Shown here in pieces: positions 15,898-24,658 of a stretch of 38,964 bases of DNA. The DNA comes from Thermoguttaceae bacterium (lineage in GTDB: Bacteria; Planctomycetota; Planctomycetia; Pirellulales; Thermoguttaceae). A model generated the notes under the pieces. The model was given only the letters and a program-made list of their open reading frames with translations. It had not been told where the DNA came from and did no database searches. Location of the stretch: NCBI GenBank assembly GCA_017408405.1, contig JAFQUP010000157.1:1-38964 (forward strand). The letters are read 5' to 3'. The translations under genes were made by a program, and so were the position numbers. Each line of letters opens with the position of its first letter. Position 1 is the stretch's first letter.

Positions 15898-16770
15898 ATG
15901 AAAGACTGGCGCATTCTTTACCCGTTTGAATCTCAATTTTTGGAAACTCCTGACGGGCAGCGATACCACTATTTGGATGAAGGCCCGCGTGAGGCACCGG
16001 TAATTCTGATGGTTCATGGGAATCCAACCTGGTCTTTTTACTGGCGCAATCTGGTTTTGGCATTGCGTAAGGATTATCGGATTATCGTTCCTGACCATAT
16101 TGGCTGCGGACTTTCCGCGAGGCCGACACGTTCGGAGTATTCTTTCACTATGGATCAGCGAATTCGTGATTTGAGTTTTCTGATTGAAACGCTTGATTTG
16201 CGCGGAATTACTCTTTTGGCGCATGACTGGGGCGGAGCGATTGGGATGGGAACAGCCGGGCGGCTTCCGGAACGTTTCTCGCGTTTTGCGCTCTTTAATA
16301 CGGGAGCGTTTCGCTTTAAGCGTATTCCGCTGCGGATTGCGGTTTGCCGTCTTCCCGGTTTCGGACGTCTCGCGATTCAGGGATTTAATCTTTTCGCGCG
16401 GGCGGCAGTGTCCATGGCCGTGGAAAAACCTCTTTCCGAGACGGTGAAGGCGGGATTGCTCGCGCCGTATGACACTTGGCGGAATCGGCTGGCAACCTGC
16501 GAATTCGTCCATGATATTCCGATGTCGCCGCGGGATCGAAGCTGGAAAACACTTTGCGAGACAGAGACAAATCTCGCCCAATTCCGTGAGTTTCCGGTTT
16601 GTCTGATGTGGGGGATGCGCGACTGGTGTTTTACTCCGGCATTTATGCGCCGTTTCCAGGAATTCTTTCCAAACGCGGAAGTTCATCCGTTCCAGGAGGC
16701 TGGGCACTATCTCGCGGAAGAAAAGTGGGAAGAAATGGTTCCGATTTTGAAGAGATTCATGGAAAAGTAA
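15898..16770 (+). CDS. alpha/beta hydrolase, haloalkane dehalogenase/OleB-like
   Basis: 290 residues, the right length for the haloalkane-dehalogenase superfamily. H40-G-N42-P-T-W carries the oxyanion/halide Asn. The nucleophile is Asp110 in HDWGG, with W111 beside it. D242 (WGMRD) is a likely acid and H270 (EAGHY) the base. Asp rather than Ser as nucleophile points to dehalogenase/OleB-type enzymes. The start (LYPFESQFL...RYHYLDEG) and PDHIGCGLS resemble the OleB group, which decarboxylates beta-lactones to olefins. oleA, oleC and oleD are not in the window, so the reaction is uncertain. GGAGA lies 7 bases before the ATG. The upstream terminator suggests read-through-dependent expression. 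Confidence 0.85.
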   Translation: MKDWRILYPFESQFLETPDGQRYHYLDEGPREAPVILMVHGNPTWSFYWRNLVLALRKDYRIIVPDHIGCGLSARPTRSEYSFTMDQRIRDLSFLIETLDLRGITLLAHDWGGAIGMGTAGRLPERFSRFALFNTGAFRFKRIPLRIAVCRLPGFGRLAIQGFNLFARAAVSMAVEKPLSETVKAGLLAPYDTWRNRLATCEFVHDIPMSPRDRSWKTLCETETNLAQFREFPVCLMWGMRDWCFTPAFMRRFQEFFPNAEVHPFQEAGHYLAEEKWEEMVPILKRFMEK

Positions 16771-16806
16771 GACGTAACTTCGCCTGAAAGCCCTCTGGAA
16801 GCCGGT

Positions 16807-16820
16807 GGTGAGGCGGAGGC
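16807..16820. repeat. GGTGAGGCGGAGGC motif, copy 1
   Basis: 14-bp identity with 25755-25768. Both copies lie in short GC-rich islands 37-54 bp after the stop of a plus-strand gene. May be chance or a small dispersed element. Confidence 0.25.
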
Positions 16821-16896
16821 TGACTCCGGGACTGATGGAAGTGAAAATTCCAGTCCAAAAAATTCACCTGTCCCTACTACCCAAAATTCTGATTTG

Positions 16897-16905
16897 TGCT
16901 AAAAT
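16897..16905 (+). promoter_or_regulatory. possible extended -10 for prfB
   Basis: TGCTAAAAT, an extended -10 (TGn plus TAAAAT at 16900-16905) about 106 bp before the prfB ATG. No good -35 is present, though the upstream stretch is C-rich. Confidence 0.3.
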
Positions 16906-17010
16906 ATGTTGAATGAATTTGCTCAAGCAGGCGGAATGATTTACTTCACCTGCTTTCGAGGGTAATTGAAACGACTGTTTTCACTCAACGTCACGTAAAC
17001 GGATCCAATC

Positions 17011-18129
17011 ATGGAAAAAGAAATTCTCGATCGCGTTAAATCGATTCATACTCGACTTGGACTTTTGAAAGACTCCCTGAAATACGAGGAAAAGACAGCC
17101 CGCGCCAAAGCTATTGAGCTTCAGATGGTTGAAGATCCGAATTTCTGGAACAATCCGGATAAAACAAATACGATCGTGAAGGAGCTGAAGGAGTTGAAAT
17201 CGGTTCTGAAACAGCTTAACGATGCGCAGAACGGGTTGGATGATCTTGAGACGATGATTGAAATGGCGGACGAGGATCCGACATTTGCCGAGGAGGTTCC
17301 CGGAACGCTTGATACGCTTGAAAAAGATTTGGAACATCTTGAACTATTCACGCTTTTAAGCGGTCCAAACGACAATTGCGACGCGCTTCTGACGATCAAT
17401 GCCCGTGACGGGGGGACTGATGCGAATGACTGGGCGGATATGCTTCTTCGAATGTATATTAATTGGGGGCAGATGTCCGGATACAAAGTGGAAATTCTTG
17501 ACCGTCTGGATAATGATGAGGCTGGTATCAACAGTGCGTCGATTGCGATTCGCGGCCCCTTGGCTTACGGTTATCTGAAAGGTGAAGCCGGTATGCACCG
17601 TCTTGTTCGCATTTCGCCGTTCAACTCGGAAGGAAAACGTCAGACGAGTTTCGCGGCGGTTGATGTGGACCCGGACGTTGATGGAACGATTGAGGTAGAG
17701 ATTCAGGATAAAGACGTTCGTGAAGACGTTTTCCGTGCCAGCGGCGCGGGCGGACAGCACGTGAACAAAACGTCGAGCGCGATTCGTTTGACGCATATTC
17801 CGACCGGAGTGGTAGTTCAGTGTCAGAATGAACGTTCCCAACATCAGAATCGGGCGATGGCGATGAAATTACTGCGCGCGCGTTTGGCTCGAATAGAGGA
17901 GGAACGGCGTGAACAGGCGCAGGCGGACAAGTATAGCGACAAAGCCAAGGTTGGTTTTGGCTCTCAGATTCGAAACTACTTCCTTCATCCGGATCAGCGG
18001 GTTAAAGACGCGCGGACGGGTTACTATATGGGGAATTTTCATTCTGTTCTTGACGGCAATATCCAGGGATTCCTTGATGCCTATCTTCGCTGGTACGTCA
18101 AAGGTGAAAAAGCAGGTGATGTGGATTGA
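17011..18129 (+). CDS. prfB: peptide chain release factor 2
   Basis: 372 residues. RF2 ends translation at UGA and UAA. The stop-codon recognition tripeptide SPF (202-204) identifies RF2 rather than RF1, and GGQ (247-249) is the catalytic loop. The N-terminal coiled-coil domain and the C-terminal RNYFLHPDQRVKDARTG segment are normal. The common programmed +1 frameshift near codon 25 is absent: the frame is open throughout, reading CTT TTG AAA where frameshifting genes have CTT TGA C. The ATG has only a weak GGAT upstream. The gene ends before a strong bidirectional terminator. Confidence 0.96.
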   Translation: MEKEILDRVKSIHTRLGLLKDSLKYEEKTARAKAIELQMVEDPNFWNNPDKTNTIVKELKELKSVLKQLNDAQNGLDDLETMIEMADEDPTFAEEVPGTLDTLEKDLEHLELFTLLSGPNDNCDALLTINARDGGTDANDWADMLLRMYINWGQMSGYKVEILDRLDNDEAGINSASIAIRGPLAYGYLKGEAGMHRLVRISPFNSEGKRQTSFAAVDVDPDVDGTIEVEIQDKDVREDVFRASGAGGQHVNKTSSAIRLTHIPTGVVVQCQNERSQHQNRAMAMKLLRARLARIEEERREQAQADKYSDKAKVGFGSQIRNYFLHPDQRVKDARTGYYMGNFHSVLDGNIQGFLDAYLRWYVKGEKAGDVD

Positions 18130-18253
18130 TTCCCGCCGAGAGCGGCTGCCATTCCATTAGAAGCGGTTTTGCCAATTCAGATTTTATCAGCGGCTGTTAA
18201 TTTTGGGAGATGGAGAACTGTTGCCAGAAAAAATCTGAAAGAAGAATTCAAAG

Positions 18254-18294
18254 AAAAAGCAAAACAAAGAGTTTTCCTTTGTTTTGCTTTTTTT
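18254..18294. terminator. strong bidirectional terminator
   Basis: Perfect 16-bp stem (18254-18269 with 18277-18292, core AGCAAAACAAAG / CTTTGTTTTGCT) and a 7-nt loop, with A-run and T-run on the two sides. It serves prfB (plus) and the small secreted gene (minus, stop 18316). Confidence 0.9.
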
Positions 18295-18315
18295 ACGGTG
18301 TTCCTCAAAAAACGA

Positions 18316-18699
18316 TCAGAAAATATCCATAATGTAGTGGAAACCGTCGTGGTATGGTTTCGGTTCCGCGTAATAGTTGAAGTTTTTCTTGTCGTAAATC
18401 GGAATACGCATTTCCGGCGGGTAACGGTAGTACATATTATCGGCACTACGGTAATACTCAGCCGGATAGTAGTTCTGCGGATAGTAAATGTAGGGATAAT
18501 GATAGAAGCGGTTCCAATCCTGGGTATTATAGTTCTTTCCCCAAGTCTCATTATACGCGGGCGCATAATTCCCCGCCGTTCCGGAAGCGACCGGTCCAAA
18601 CATTCCAATTCCGCGTCGGACACGCTGCGCAGAAGCATCATTCGCGAAAATCACGAAGAGAGCCGCCGCCAGCAGGAATACTGGAAGATGACGCAACAT
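18316..18699 (-). CDS. small Tyr-rich secreted protein, planctomycete type
   Basis: 127 residues from ATG 18697-18699 (AAAGG upstream). A longer in-frame start adds 28 Arg/Glu-rich residues with no signal sequence and is rejected. The signal peptide is clear (MLRHLPVFLLAAALFVIFANDASAQ). The mature part is rich in Tyr, Asn and Pro (YHYPYIYYPQNYYPAEYY) and ends with YYRYPPEMRIPIYDKK and a Tyr/His-rich tail ending in DIF. From memory, similar short secreted proteins occur in other planctomycetes; no function is known to me. Probably periplasmic or surface-bound. Confidence 0.75.
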   Translation of the reverse strand: MLRHLPVFLLAAALFVIFANDASAQRVRRGIGMFGPVASGTAGNYAPAYNETWGKNYNTQDWNRFYHYPYIYYPQNYYPAEYYRSADNMYYRYPPEMRIPIYDKKNFNYYAEPKPYHDGFHYIMDIF

Positions 18700-19060
18700 A
18701 AAAAAACCTTTAATCCTTTGTTCTCTGAAAACTGTCTCCTTGTCAGGAGAACGTTCCCGAAACGGACAGACTCCGCGCCGCATCCGGACCTCCCTATCTG
18801 ACGGGTACTGGAACGGGTTTGGAGTTCCTCAGTTTTCCGATTTTCCCTTTTTTTGTCAGGAAAATCTGAAAGTCTTTTTACTGATTTCGGCATTTTTTCA
18901 GCGTTAATTGAGGGATATTCACAAAAATCCCCCCATTTCCTATCTGTCGTAGAAACGGTGTTTTGGGAAAGACCGGAAAAGCTGTCTGTTGAAGATTTGG
19001 GAAACCGATTTCAGGAATCCAGATAAAAGATTCGTGATCCGGTCAGTATTTGGACATTGG
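18700..19060. other. spacer upstream of the small secreted gene
   Basis: 361 bp between the ispH 3' end and the next minus-strand start. A hairpin-forming stretch around 19039-19073 overlaps the ispH stop (TATTTG/CAAATA flanked by CCGG). I found no convincing promoter and no gene. Confidence 0.3.
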
Positions 19061-19975
19061 TCAAATATCCGGAAGTCTGAACTGAAGAGATTCGGAGACG
19101 ACGTTTCTCTCTTCAACTTCAGCCTGAAAGAGTGTCTTGAGTTTTTCCACGATTGTCTGGACTACGCATTCCGGCGCGCTTGCTCCCGCGGAAATAAGAA
19201 GGGTTTGTTCTGATGAAAACCATTCCGGCTTCACGTCGTTTGGTCCATCAACCAAAAAGGCGGGCAAATTTCTTCCGGAAGCCAGCTCACGGAGTCTTTG
19301 ACTGTTCGAACTGTTTGGACTTCCAACGATTAGTACCGCGTCCACCTCGGGCAGAAGTTCTCGAATGGCGTTTTGCCGGTTTTGGGTCGCGAAGCAGATA
19401 CAGCCGGTTTTCGGAGGTCGAAGATTCGGAAATTTTCGCTTGAGAACATCAATAATTTTTTGCGCGGCCTCCGCGGAGAGAGTCGTTTGGGTAAGGTACG
19501 CGATAGGCACATCGGGGGCGAAAGAAAGTTTTTCAGCCTCTTCTGGCGAACAGATGACGCTTATTGCCTCCGGGGCTTCCTCGACGATACCGACGATTTC
19601 GTCGTGACCGGCATGTCCGATGAGGATGATGCGGAATCCATCTTCCGCCAGACGCACCGCCTGCGTGTGAATGCGCGTAACGAGCGGGCAGGTCGCATCA
19701 ATGACCTTCAGCTTCTTTGCCGCGCAGCGTTCACGAATTTTTGGGGAGACTCCGTGAGCGGAAAACATGATCCGTGAATTGTCGGGGATTTCCTCAATGG
19801 AGTTAATGAAATGAACATCACGGTTCTGGAAATCCTGAACGACCCACGTATTGTGGACAATTTCATGGAAAACGTAAAAAGGGGCACCGTATTGTTCCCG
19901 AGCTTTATGAAGGGCGGAAATCGCGCGATTTACGCCGGCGCAAAACCCGCGTGGAGAAACGAGAATGATCTTCAT
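19061..19975 (-). CDS. ispH: 4-hydroxy-3-methylbut-2-enyl diphosphate reductase
   Basis: 304 residues. Last step of the MEP isoprenoid pathway, giving IPP and DMAPP; a cytoplasmic [4Fe-4S] enzyme. Cluster cysteines are C12 (RGFCAGV), C96 (DATCP) and C194 (CFATQNRQ). E126 in the GHDEIVG motif is the proton donor. Length is normal. The ATG has no clear Shine-Dalgarno. It lies 83 bp downstream of the secreted protein gene on the same strand and could be read from it. An extra Cys (C192) precedes the third ligand. Confidence 0.95.
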   Translation of the reverse strand: MKIILVSPRGFCAGVNRAISALHKAREQYGAPFYVFHEIVHNTWVVQDFQNRDVHFINSIEEIPDNSRIMFSAHGVSPKIRERCAAKKLKVIDATCPLVTRIHTQAVRLAEDGFRIILIGHAGHDEIVGIVEEAPEAISVICSPEEAEKLSFAPDVPIAYLTQTTLSAEAAQKIIDVLKRKFPNLRPPKTGCICFATQNRQNAIRELLPEVDAVLIVGSPNSSNSQRLRELASGRNLPAFLVDGPNDVKPEWFSSEQTLLISAGASAPECVVQTIVEKLKTLFQAEVEERNVVSESLQFRLPDI

Positions 19976-20058
19976 GTTTTTTAGTGAAAGGCAGTTGCCG
20001 GAATGTGGAATGGATTCGCAAAAGCGCTTGGCGGCGGAACGGAGTTTTGAAAGGTCCT

Positions 20059-21492
20059 TTATGGAATTGGAATTTGTTGAAGTTCAAACGGATATTCTAC
20101 TTCGTAAATTCCTCCTGGTCTTGGGAAAATAAGTTTCCAGCCGTTCAGATTTTCAAGCAGTTCTTTCGTGACAGTAAAATAAATTTCGGCAGCGATTTCA
20201 TTTGGAGTTTGTCGAAGCAGTTCGGATTTTTCGGCGTGAATCGTTTTGCCGTCTGGTCCCACGAGAAAAGCGTCGTTTTCGTAAATCCATGTGCGATGGG
20301 ATTCCATGGCGTCGTGCGGTTCTTCATATCGGTATCGCAGTACCGCGGCCAAGGAGTAAACCGCCTGTTCCTGATTTTGTGTTTCATGGATTTGGGGGTC
20401 GAGCCGTTCGGAGTCTGAAACAGGGGGCTTCGCGGTTGAAGATTCTTCGATTGGTGAGGCAGAGAGAACGGTTTCGGAGCGCAGGTCGGTCATGGTAACG
20501 AGTACCGAGGCGGTTCGCAGGGTTTGGGGAGTGAAATTCTGATCGATTTTTCTTTCAAGATCCGTGAAGATAAAATCTTTTTTTTCGCCGCAGGCGACGG
20601 CAGAGATTGATCCGCGAAGAGTCATGGAACGGGCATTTTCCGGAAACTGCTTCGCGGGGAGAGCGATATCGCACAGTGAGCGGAATTCATTTTTTCCGAT
20701 AAGTATTTCATGTTCTCCTTGATTTAGTTTGAGTGGTTCATTTTCTGAGATTTTTTTTCCTTTCGCGTCAAAAAAATCTGCTTCAGTCAACTTAAGATAG
20801 GCAAAGACGGGAGTGATACGCGGTTCCCATGAAAGTTCAAGCTGAAGCAGCGCGGAGGGGACGTTTGAGGCAGTGAGAATGGAAGAAGTGACTCGAACCG
20901 GTTCGAGACGGAATGGTTTCAGGTAGGTAATTCTTGGATTTTCAACGGCCGCGCGGGGAGTTGATCGGACGGAAGGCACCAGGCGCAGTCCCTTTTTGCC
21001 GGAAATGGTTTGCGGAGTGAGCTGAAAGTGGTCGCAGAAAGCGTCAAGAAATTCCCAAAAAGAAACTTTTTCATTAGGCTCTTTCCATGAAAAAGTCTGC
21101 TTTTCATCAATTTTAAACTCGATATGATTTTTGGTTTCCCGCTCGATCCAGGCAGGAATATCCTGAATGTCGAGTTTTTCATTGGGAGTCAGAATTCCCG
21201 CTTCAAGCGAATCCTCCGCGGTTTGTCGTTCCAGAGCGATTCTGATTCTGTTGAGTCGCAGTTTCGCTTCAGGTGACCGAACTGTTTCCGGAAGCATTGG
21301 GAGTATTTCCGGTCCGAGTTTCAAAAGGGCATTTTCCGCGTCCACTCTTTTGGAGAGAGCGGAACTGCTGAGTTCTTTCACCAAATCCGAGACGCGTTCA
21401 CTGGTTTGTGCTCCAATTGGCGCGATTCCGACCGCGCACCATGACGCAAGGCATCCGAACGTAAAAAATGGATTAAACTTAAAATTTTTCAT
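20059..21492 (-). CDS. secreted protein of unknown family
   Basis: 477 residues from ATG 21490-21492, with AGGAG 9 bases upstream; an in-frame TTG two codons earlier is less likely. A signal peptide covers residues 1-29 (FNPFFTFGCLASWCAVGIAPIGAQ). Residues about 30-90 look helical and HEAT-repeat-like (ALSKRVDAENALLKLG, LRLNRIRIALERQ). The following part is beta-rich with a Ser/Glu-rich linker around 355-385. No catalytic motif seen. The start lies 2 bp after the stop of the nucleotidyltransferase-like gene, so the two are translationally coupled. Function unknown. Confidence 0.75.
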   Translation of the reverse strand: MKNFKFNPFFTFGCLASWCAVGIAPIGAQTSERVSDLVKELSSSALSKRVDAENALLKLGPEILPMLPETVRSPEAKLRLNRIRIALERQTAEDSLEAGILTPNEKLDIQDIPAWIERETKNHIEFKIDEKQTFSWKEPNEKVSFWEFLDAFCDHFQLTPQTISGKKGLRLVPSVRSTPRAAVENPRITYLKPFRLEPVRVTSSILTASNVPSALLQLELSWEPRITPVFAYLKLTEADFFDAKGKKISENEPLKLNQGEHEILIGKNEFRSLCDIALPAKQFPENARSMTLRGSISAVACGEKKDFIFTDLERKIDQNFTPQTLRTASVLVTMTDLRSETVLSASPIEESSTAKPPVSDSERLDPQIHETQNQEQAVYSLAAVLRYRYEEPHDAMESHRTWIYENDAFLVGPDGKTIHAEKSELLRQTPNEIAAEIYFTVTKELLENLNGWKLIFPRPGGIYEVEYPFELQQIPIP

Positions 21493-21494
21493 GT

Positions 21495-22682
21495 TCAAAT
21501 CTCCTGTTGCTGAGCTTTTTTCCTGCGTTCTTTTCTGCGTTGACGATACTTGGCCCAGAGATGAGGGATGAGTATTCTCAACGGCATTCTCAGAAAGTGA
21601 GAACGGACATAAAGTAAGAAACGCGCCAACGCGGCTCTTCGGGTTTCTTCTCCGGAAATTTCCGGCTCGATTGCCAGGGGGACGAGGAATTTCATGAGGT
21701 TTCTGGTAATGATTCCTCCCTGAAATTTTTGGATTTCGCGTAGAAAAGAATCTGGAAAACGGGTTCCCAAAAGTTCACGGCAGAAAATGACCGCGTGGCA
21801 TAAGGGACGGGTCAGATTAAGGAGTTGGGCGCGTTCGAGGAGCTGCTCCCAGAAATCGTGATCTTTTTCTGAAAAGTATTGGAACATGGTGCCCAAATCA
21901 ATCAGGTCTCTCGCGGAATTATCCAGTTCCCCGTCCTGGAAAAGGTGAACCGCGCAATGGAGGAGCATGTCTCTTGGACTCAAAACGTAAAGATTATCCT
22001 GAATCCGTACGATTTCCTGAAAGAGAAAGTCCGCGTTTACCGTCAGGCGGCCTGTTCGCGGTAATATCGTGTGATGAAGATCGAGAGTCGTTTTTCTGTC
22101 CAGATGAACCATTGGAGGAATTTCGTGCATCCAGTCACGATAAAAATGCTCATCGTATTCTGATTTTTTTTGAGGTATCCATCCTGCGACCGTTAGAGCG
22201 GCTTCCACATGCGGCAGCGCGGAAATCGGCGTGAGAACGTCCACATCAACGGAAATTCTTCCTCTCCCCCACGGTAAATCGGCAATTTGGTATGCCGCAC
22301 CTTTGAGAAGCACGAGGGGAATCTGGTTTCCACGGATTTTTTCAGAAAGATCTTTTCCAAAAATTGCCCTTCGCAGGCATTCAGCCTCCCAGAGGCTCTG
22401 TCTTCGTCCCCTTTCTGCCTTGACCTGAGCGGATTCCAGCATCCATTTTCCTTTTTCCGGAACGTAATCCATTAACTCTTTTTCACGCAGAAAAAAAGCG
22501 ATAGTTCCCATGAGTCTTCCGGCTCTCGCAAGCTGAAAAAGGCGTTCCCATTCATGAATGGTCCAGGATTTTACCTGATCAGGGTTTTTGAAAAAGGGTA
22601 AAATAAACATTTGAGGAAATTCCTTTAAGTATTGAGCTGCCCGATGTTGATCGCGGACGGCGGAAAGCTCCGACATTTTCAT
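21495..22682 (-). CDS. nucleotidyltransferase-fold protein (NTP_transf_5-like)
   Basis: 395 residues from the ATG at 22682. A longer in-frame ATG (22748) lies inside the terminator of the upstream gene and is rejected. The central part has LLKGAAYQ followed by the acidic pattern SVDVDVLTP, the metal-binding D-x-D of the PF14907-like nucleotidyltransferase family often found near surface-polysaccharide genes. The C-terminal 40 residues are strongly basic (KYRQRRKERRKKAQQQ). No Shine-Dalgarno is obvious. Its stop is 2 bp before the next secreted protein, indicating an operon. The molecule it modifies is unknown. Confidence 0.75.
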   Translation of the reverse strand: MKMSELSAVRDQHRAAQYLKEFPQMFILPFFKNPDQVKSWTIHEWERLFQLARAGRLMGTIAFFLREKELMDYVPEKGKWMLESAQVKAERGRRQSLWEAECLRRAIFGKDLSEKIRGNQIPLVLLKGAAYQIADLPWGRGRISVDVDVLTPISALPHVEAALTVAGWIPQKKSEYDEHFYRDWMHEIPPMVHLDRKTTLDLHHTILPRTGRLTVNADFLFQEIVRIQDNLYVLSPRDMLLHCAVHLFQDGELDNSARDLIDLGTMFQYFSEKDHDFWEQLLERAQLLNLTRPLCHAVIFCRELLGTRFPDSFLREIQKFQGGIITRNLMKFLVPLAIEPEISGEETRRAALARFLLYVRSHFLRMPLRILIPHLWAKYRQRRKERRKKAQQQEI

Positions 22683-22731
22683 TTTAGCAGAAATTGAAAG
22701 GAAAATCAAGAGAGTTTTTACGTGAAAGAAC

Positions 22732-22759
22732 AAAAAAAGCGCCCGCATTGAGCAGGCGC
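22732..22759 (-). terminator. terminator of the small zinc-ribbon gene
   Basis: Minus strand: GCGCCTGC / GCGGGCGC, 8-bp stem with one G-T wobble and a 5-nt loop, then seven T (complement of 22732-22738). Confidence 0.85.
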
Positions 22760-22829
22760 GTTCAAAATGTTTTCAGAAAAGGTATTCTTTTGTCCTTCAG
22801 AGAAGACTCGATTTTTTCGAAATCTGACT

Positions 22830-23063
22830 TCAGGAGAAGATGCCCGATTTTTGAAGATTATCTTCAAGCTGCTGCATTACGGATGATAAATTGGTATCCA
22901 CCGGAATTTCATCATCCAGATCCCAAATTGATGTCGGATCCTGAGCCACAAATCGTTTCTGGCAATGCGGACAGGTCAAAGTCATTCCCAAATAACGTAC
23001 CTGAACCTGAACTCTTCTTCCGCAAGACGAACACTGTTGGACATAGTAACCTTTTGATTCCAT
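22830..23063 (-). CDS. small zinc-ribbon protein
   Basis: 77 residues from ATG 23061-23063 with AAGGAG upstream. Two CxxC pairs (CSSCG near residue 11 and CPHC near 31) make one zinc ribbon in the first 40 residues. The C-terminal half is acidic and probably helical. It is short and cytoplasmic. The family is unknown, although zinc-ribbon peptides of this layout are common in planctomycetes. A promoter about 300 bp upstream and two hairpins in the leader suggest leader-mediated control or a separate small RNA. Confidence 0.75.
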   Translation of the reverse strand: MESKGYYVQQCSSCGRRVQVQVRYLGMTLTCPHCQKRFVAQDPTSIWDLDDEIPVDTNLSSVMQQLEDNLQKSGIFS

Positions 23064-23219
23064 ATTCAACTCCTTAATCGTTTTGTGCTGAAATTTCAGC
23101 CATCCTTAAATTGAATGTCAAAAACGAGGTGAATTCAAATTGCCAGGCGACGGCAAAAGCAAATCCAAAACTCTCCCAATTCATTTTATTCCGGACGGCA
23201 AATTTGTCCCGGAGGTCCC

Positions 23220-23258
23220 AAACGAACAGACTGCTTCAATACGCTGGACTGTTCGTTT
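23220..23258 (-). promoter_or_regulatory. leader hairpin, possible sRNA end
   Basis: Perfect 10-bp stem AAACGAACAG (23220-23229) / CTGTTCGTTT (23249-23258) with a 19-nt loop. It lies about 105 nt after the predicted minus-strand start. It could end a short RNA or be part of a longer regulatory leader. Confidence 0.4.
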
Positions 23259-23369
23259 TGAACATGAAGTAAAATGAAGGAAGGTACCCCAAATCTACTT
23301 TCTGCTGGATTGCCTGGTCCCCAACGAGCTACTCACGAGTAAAAAGGAAAAGATGCTTCATTAATCGAT

Positions 23370-23397
23370 ATTTTACCACAAACAGGAACTTTTTCAA
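23370..23397 (-). promoter_or_regulatory. minus-strand promoter
   Basis: TTGAAA (23392-23397), a 16-bp spacer and TAAAAT (23370-23375), with CACCCTCC directly upstream of the -35. Confidence 0.6.
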
Positions 23398-23651
23398 GGA
23401 GGGTGAAGGGGTTTCAACGATAAAAATTTAACGATTAAAATTCCGTTTGGGGAAGAGAGTGGGGATGAAAAAGAGAAAAGAGACGTTAATTTCCGAGAGA
23501 TTTAAGACCATATGTTTGAAAAATATCCGAAAGTGAAGAAAAAAATAATTTTTAAAATTCTGTAAATCAACTTTTTAAAAGATATTCCTGGTCGTTAAAA
23601 ATGAAAATGTCATTAAATCTTAAATTTTTTAGAAAAATTTTATTTCCAGAA

Positions 23652-23679
23652 TTGACTTTTCCAAAATAACGGTTAAAAT
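23652..23679 (+). promoter_or_regulatory. GDPD promoter
   Basis: TTGACT (23652-23657), a 16-bp spacer and TAAAAT (23674-23679). The leader is about 50 nt. No C-tract upstream. Confidence 0.6.
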
Positions 23680-23736
23680 GGGATTAAAAGACGAAAGTTT
23701 AATTTTACTCAACCCTTTTTAAATCAGGAGTAATTC

Positions 23737-24597
23737 ATGAAAAAGTTTCTTTCTCCCGCCTGTTTTTTGAGTAGCGCGTGTGTTGCCGCGGCACTTTCCA
23801 CTCTTTCGGTTTTCACGGCTTCACTTCAGGCTGAAATTCCGGCGGAACCAGCCGCGGTTAAGGCATTCTGCGTAGCTCATCGCGGTTTTTCTTCCGCTTA
23901 TCCGGAAAATACCGCCGCGTCGATGAAAGGCGGTATTGATGTTGGCGCGAACGGCAATGAGATGGACATTTACCGTTCCCGTGATGGTGTCGTTTTCCTG
24001 ATGCACGACGGTACTCTGAAACGCTACACTGGTGAAAATATTCGCGCTACCGATCTGACGATGGAAGAACTGGCGAAACGTGACGTCGGCAGTTTCAAAG
24101 GCGAGCAGTTCAAGGGTGAGCCGGTCCCAACCTTTGACGCGGCCGTCAAAATGCACGTGGGAACGAAAACTGTTCCTGTCGTGGAGATCAAGCAGGAAGG
24201 TATCGAAGCGGATACGCTGAAAGTTCTGGAAAAGTACGACATGATCGACAAATGCGTCGTGATCGCTTTCTCCGCGAACGTCTGCAAAGAAATGAGAAAA
24301 CAGAACAAAGATATTTTCATCGCGTGGCTTTCTACTCAGAAAAAAGGTGAATCGTGGGAAGCGTATTGTGACCGCATCATCGCCGTTTGCTCTGATTGCC
24401 GTGTCAACGCGGTCGATATGCATCACGGAGCGGTGACTCCTGAAGTGGTTAAGAAACTCCATGATGCCGGTTTGACCGTTTTCTGCTGGACGGTCAACGA
24501 CGCCAACCGTATGCGCGAATGCATCGCGGCGGGTGTGGACAGCATCACGACGGACTATCCGAATGTTTTGCTTGAAATTTTGGCGGAAAAGAAATAG
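23737..24597 (+). CDS. secreted glycerophosphodiester phosphodiesterase
   Basis: 286 residues with CAGGAG before the ATG. A signal peptide spans about residues 1-32 (hydrophobic FLSSACVAAALSTLSVFTASLQA). The GDPD TIM-barrel motifs are all present: AHRG followed by YPENT (HR and E-N), NEMDIYRSRDG (metal-binding E and D), MHD (catalytic His), and VEIK. The tail FCWTVNDANRM / GVDSITTDYP is typical. It hydrolyses glycerophosphodiesters from phospholipids to glycerol-3-phosphate plus alcohol, outside the cytoplasmic membrane, likely for phosphate or glycerol scavenging. Codons lean towards the C/G-ending highly expressed type. Single-gene unit with its own promoter and terminator. Confidence 0.9.
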   Translation: MKKFLSPACFLSSACVAAALSTLSVFTASLQAEIPAEPAAVKAFCVAHRGFSSAYPENTAASMKGGIDVGANGNEMDIYRSRDGVVFLMHDGTLKRYTGENIRATDLTMEELAKRDVGSFKGEQFKGEPVPTFDAAVKMHVGTKTVPVVEIKQEGIEADTLKVLEKYDMIDKCVVIAFSANVCKEMRKQNKDIFIAWLSTQKKGESWEAYCDRIIAVCSDCRVNAVDMHHGAVTPEVVKKLHDAGLTVFCWTVNDANRMRECIAAGVDSITTDYPNVLLEILAEKK

Positions 24598-24620
24598 AAT
24601 TTTCATCATTTCAATAAATG

Positions 24621-24658
24621 AAAAGTCAGCGGGACCGTCCTGGCCGCTGACTTTTTTT
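24621..24658 (+). terminator. GDPD terminator
   Basis: Perfect 12-bp stem AAAAGTCAGCGG / CCGCTGACTTTT with an 11-nt loop and a run of seven T. Confidence 0.9.

Larger units (their letters stand above)
23064..23736. other. divergent regulatory region with long structured leader
   Basis: 673 bp. On the minus strand a good promoter (23370-23397) yields a leader of about 300 nt for the small zinc-ribbon gene, with hairpins at 23220-23258 (10-bp stem AAACGAACAG/CTGTTCGTTT) and 23191-23212 (CCGGAC / GTCCCGG with a bulge). On the plus strand the GDPD promoter is at 23652-23679. No protein gene seen. It does not match SRP RNA, tmRNA or a riboswitch that I can recognise. Confidence 0.45.

Noticed and set aside
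17090..17120. Programmed frameshift in prfB
   Set aside because: The frame is open throughout; the CTT TTG AAA near codon 19 only resembles the classical slip site and there is no in-frame TGA.
22683..22748. Longer N-terminus for the nucleotidyltransferase-like gene
   Set aside because: The upstream ATG lies inside the intrinsic terminator of the preceding gene, so it would not be on a normal transcript.
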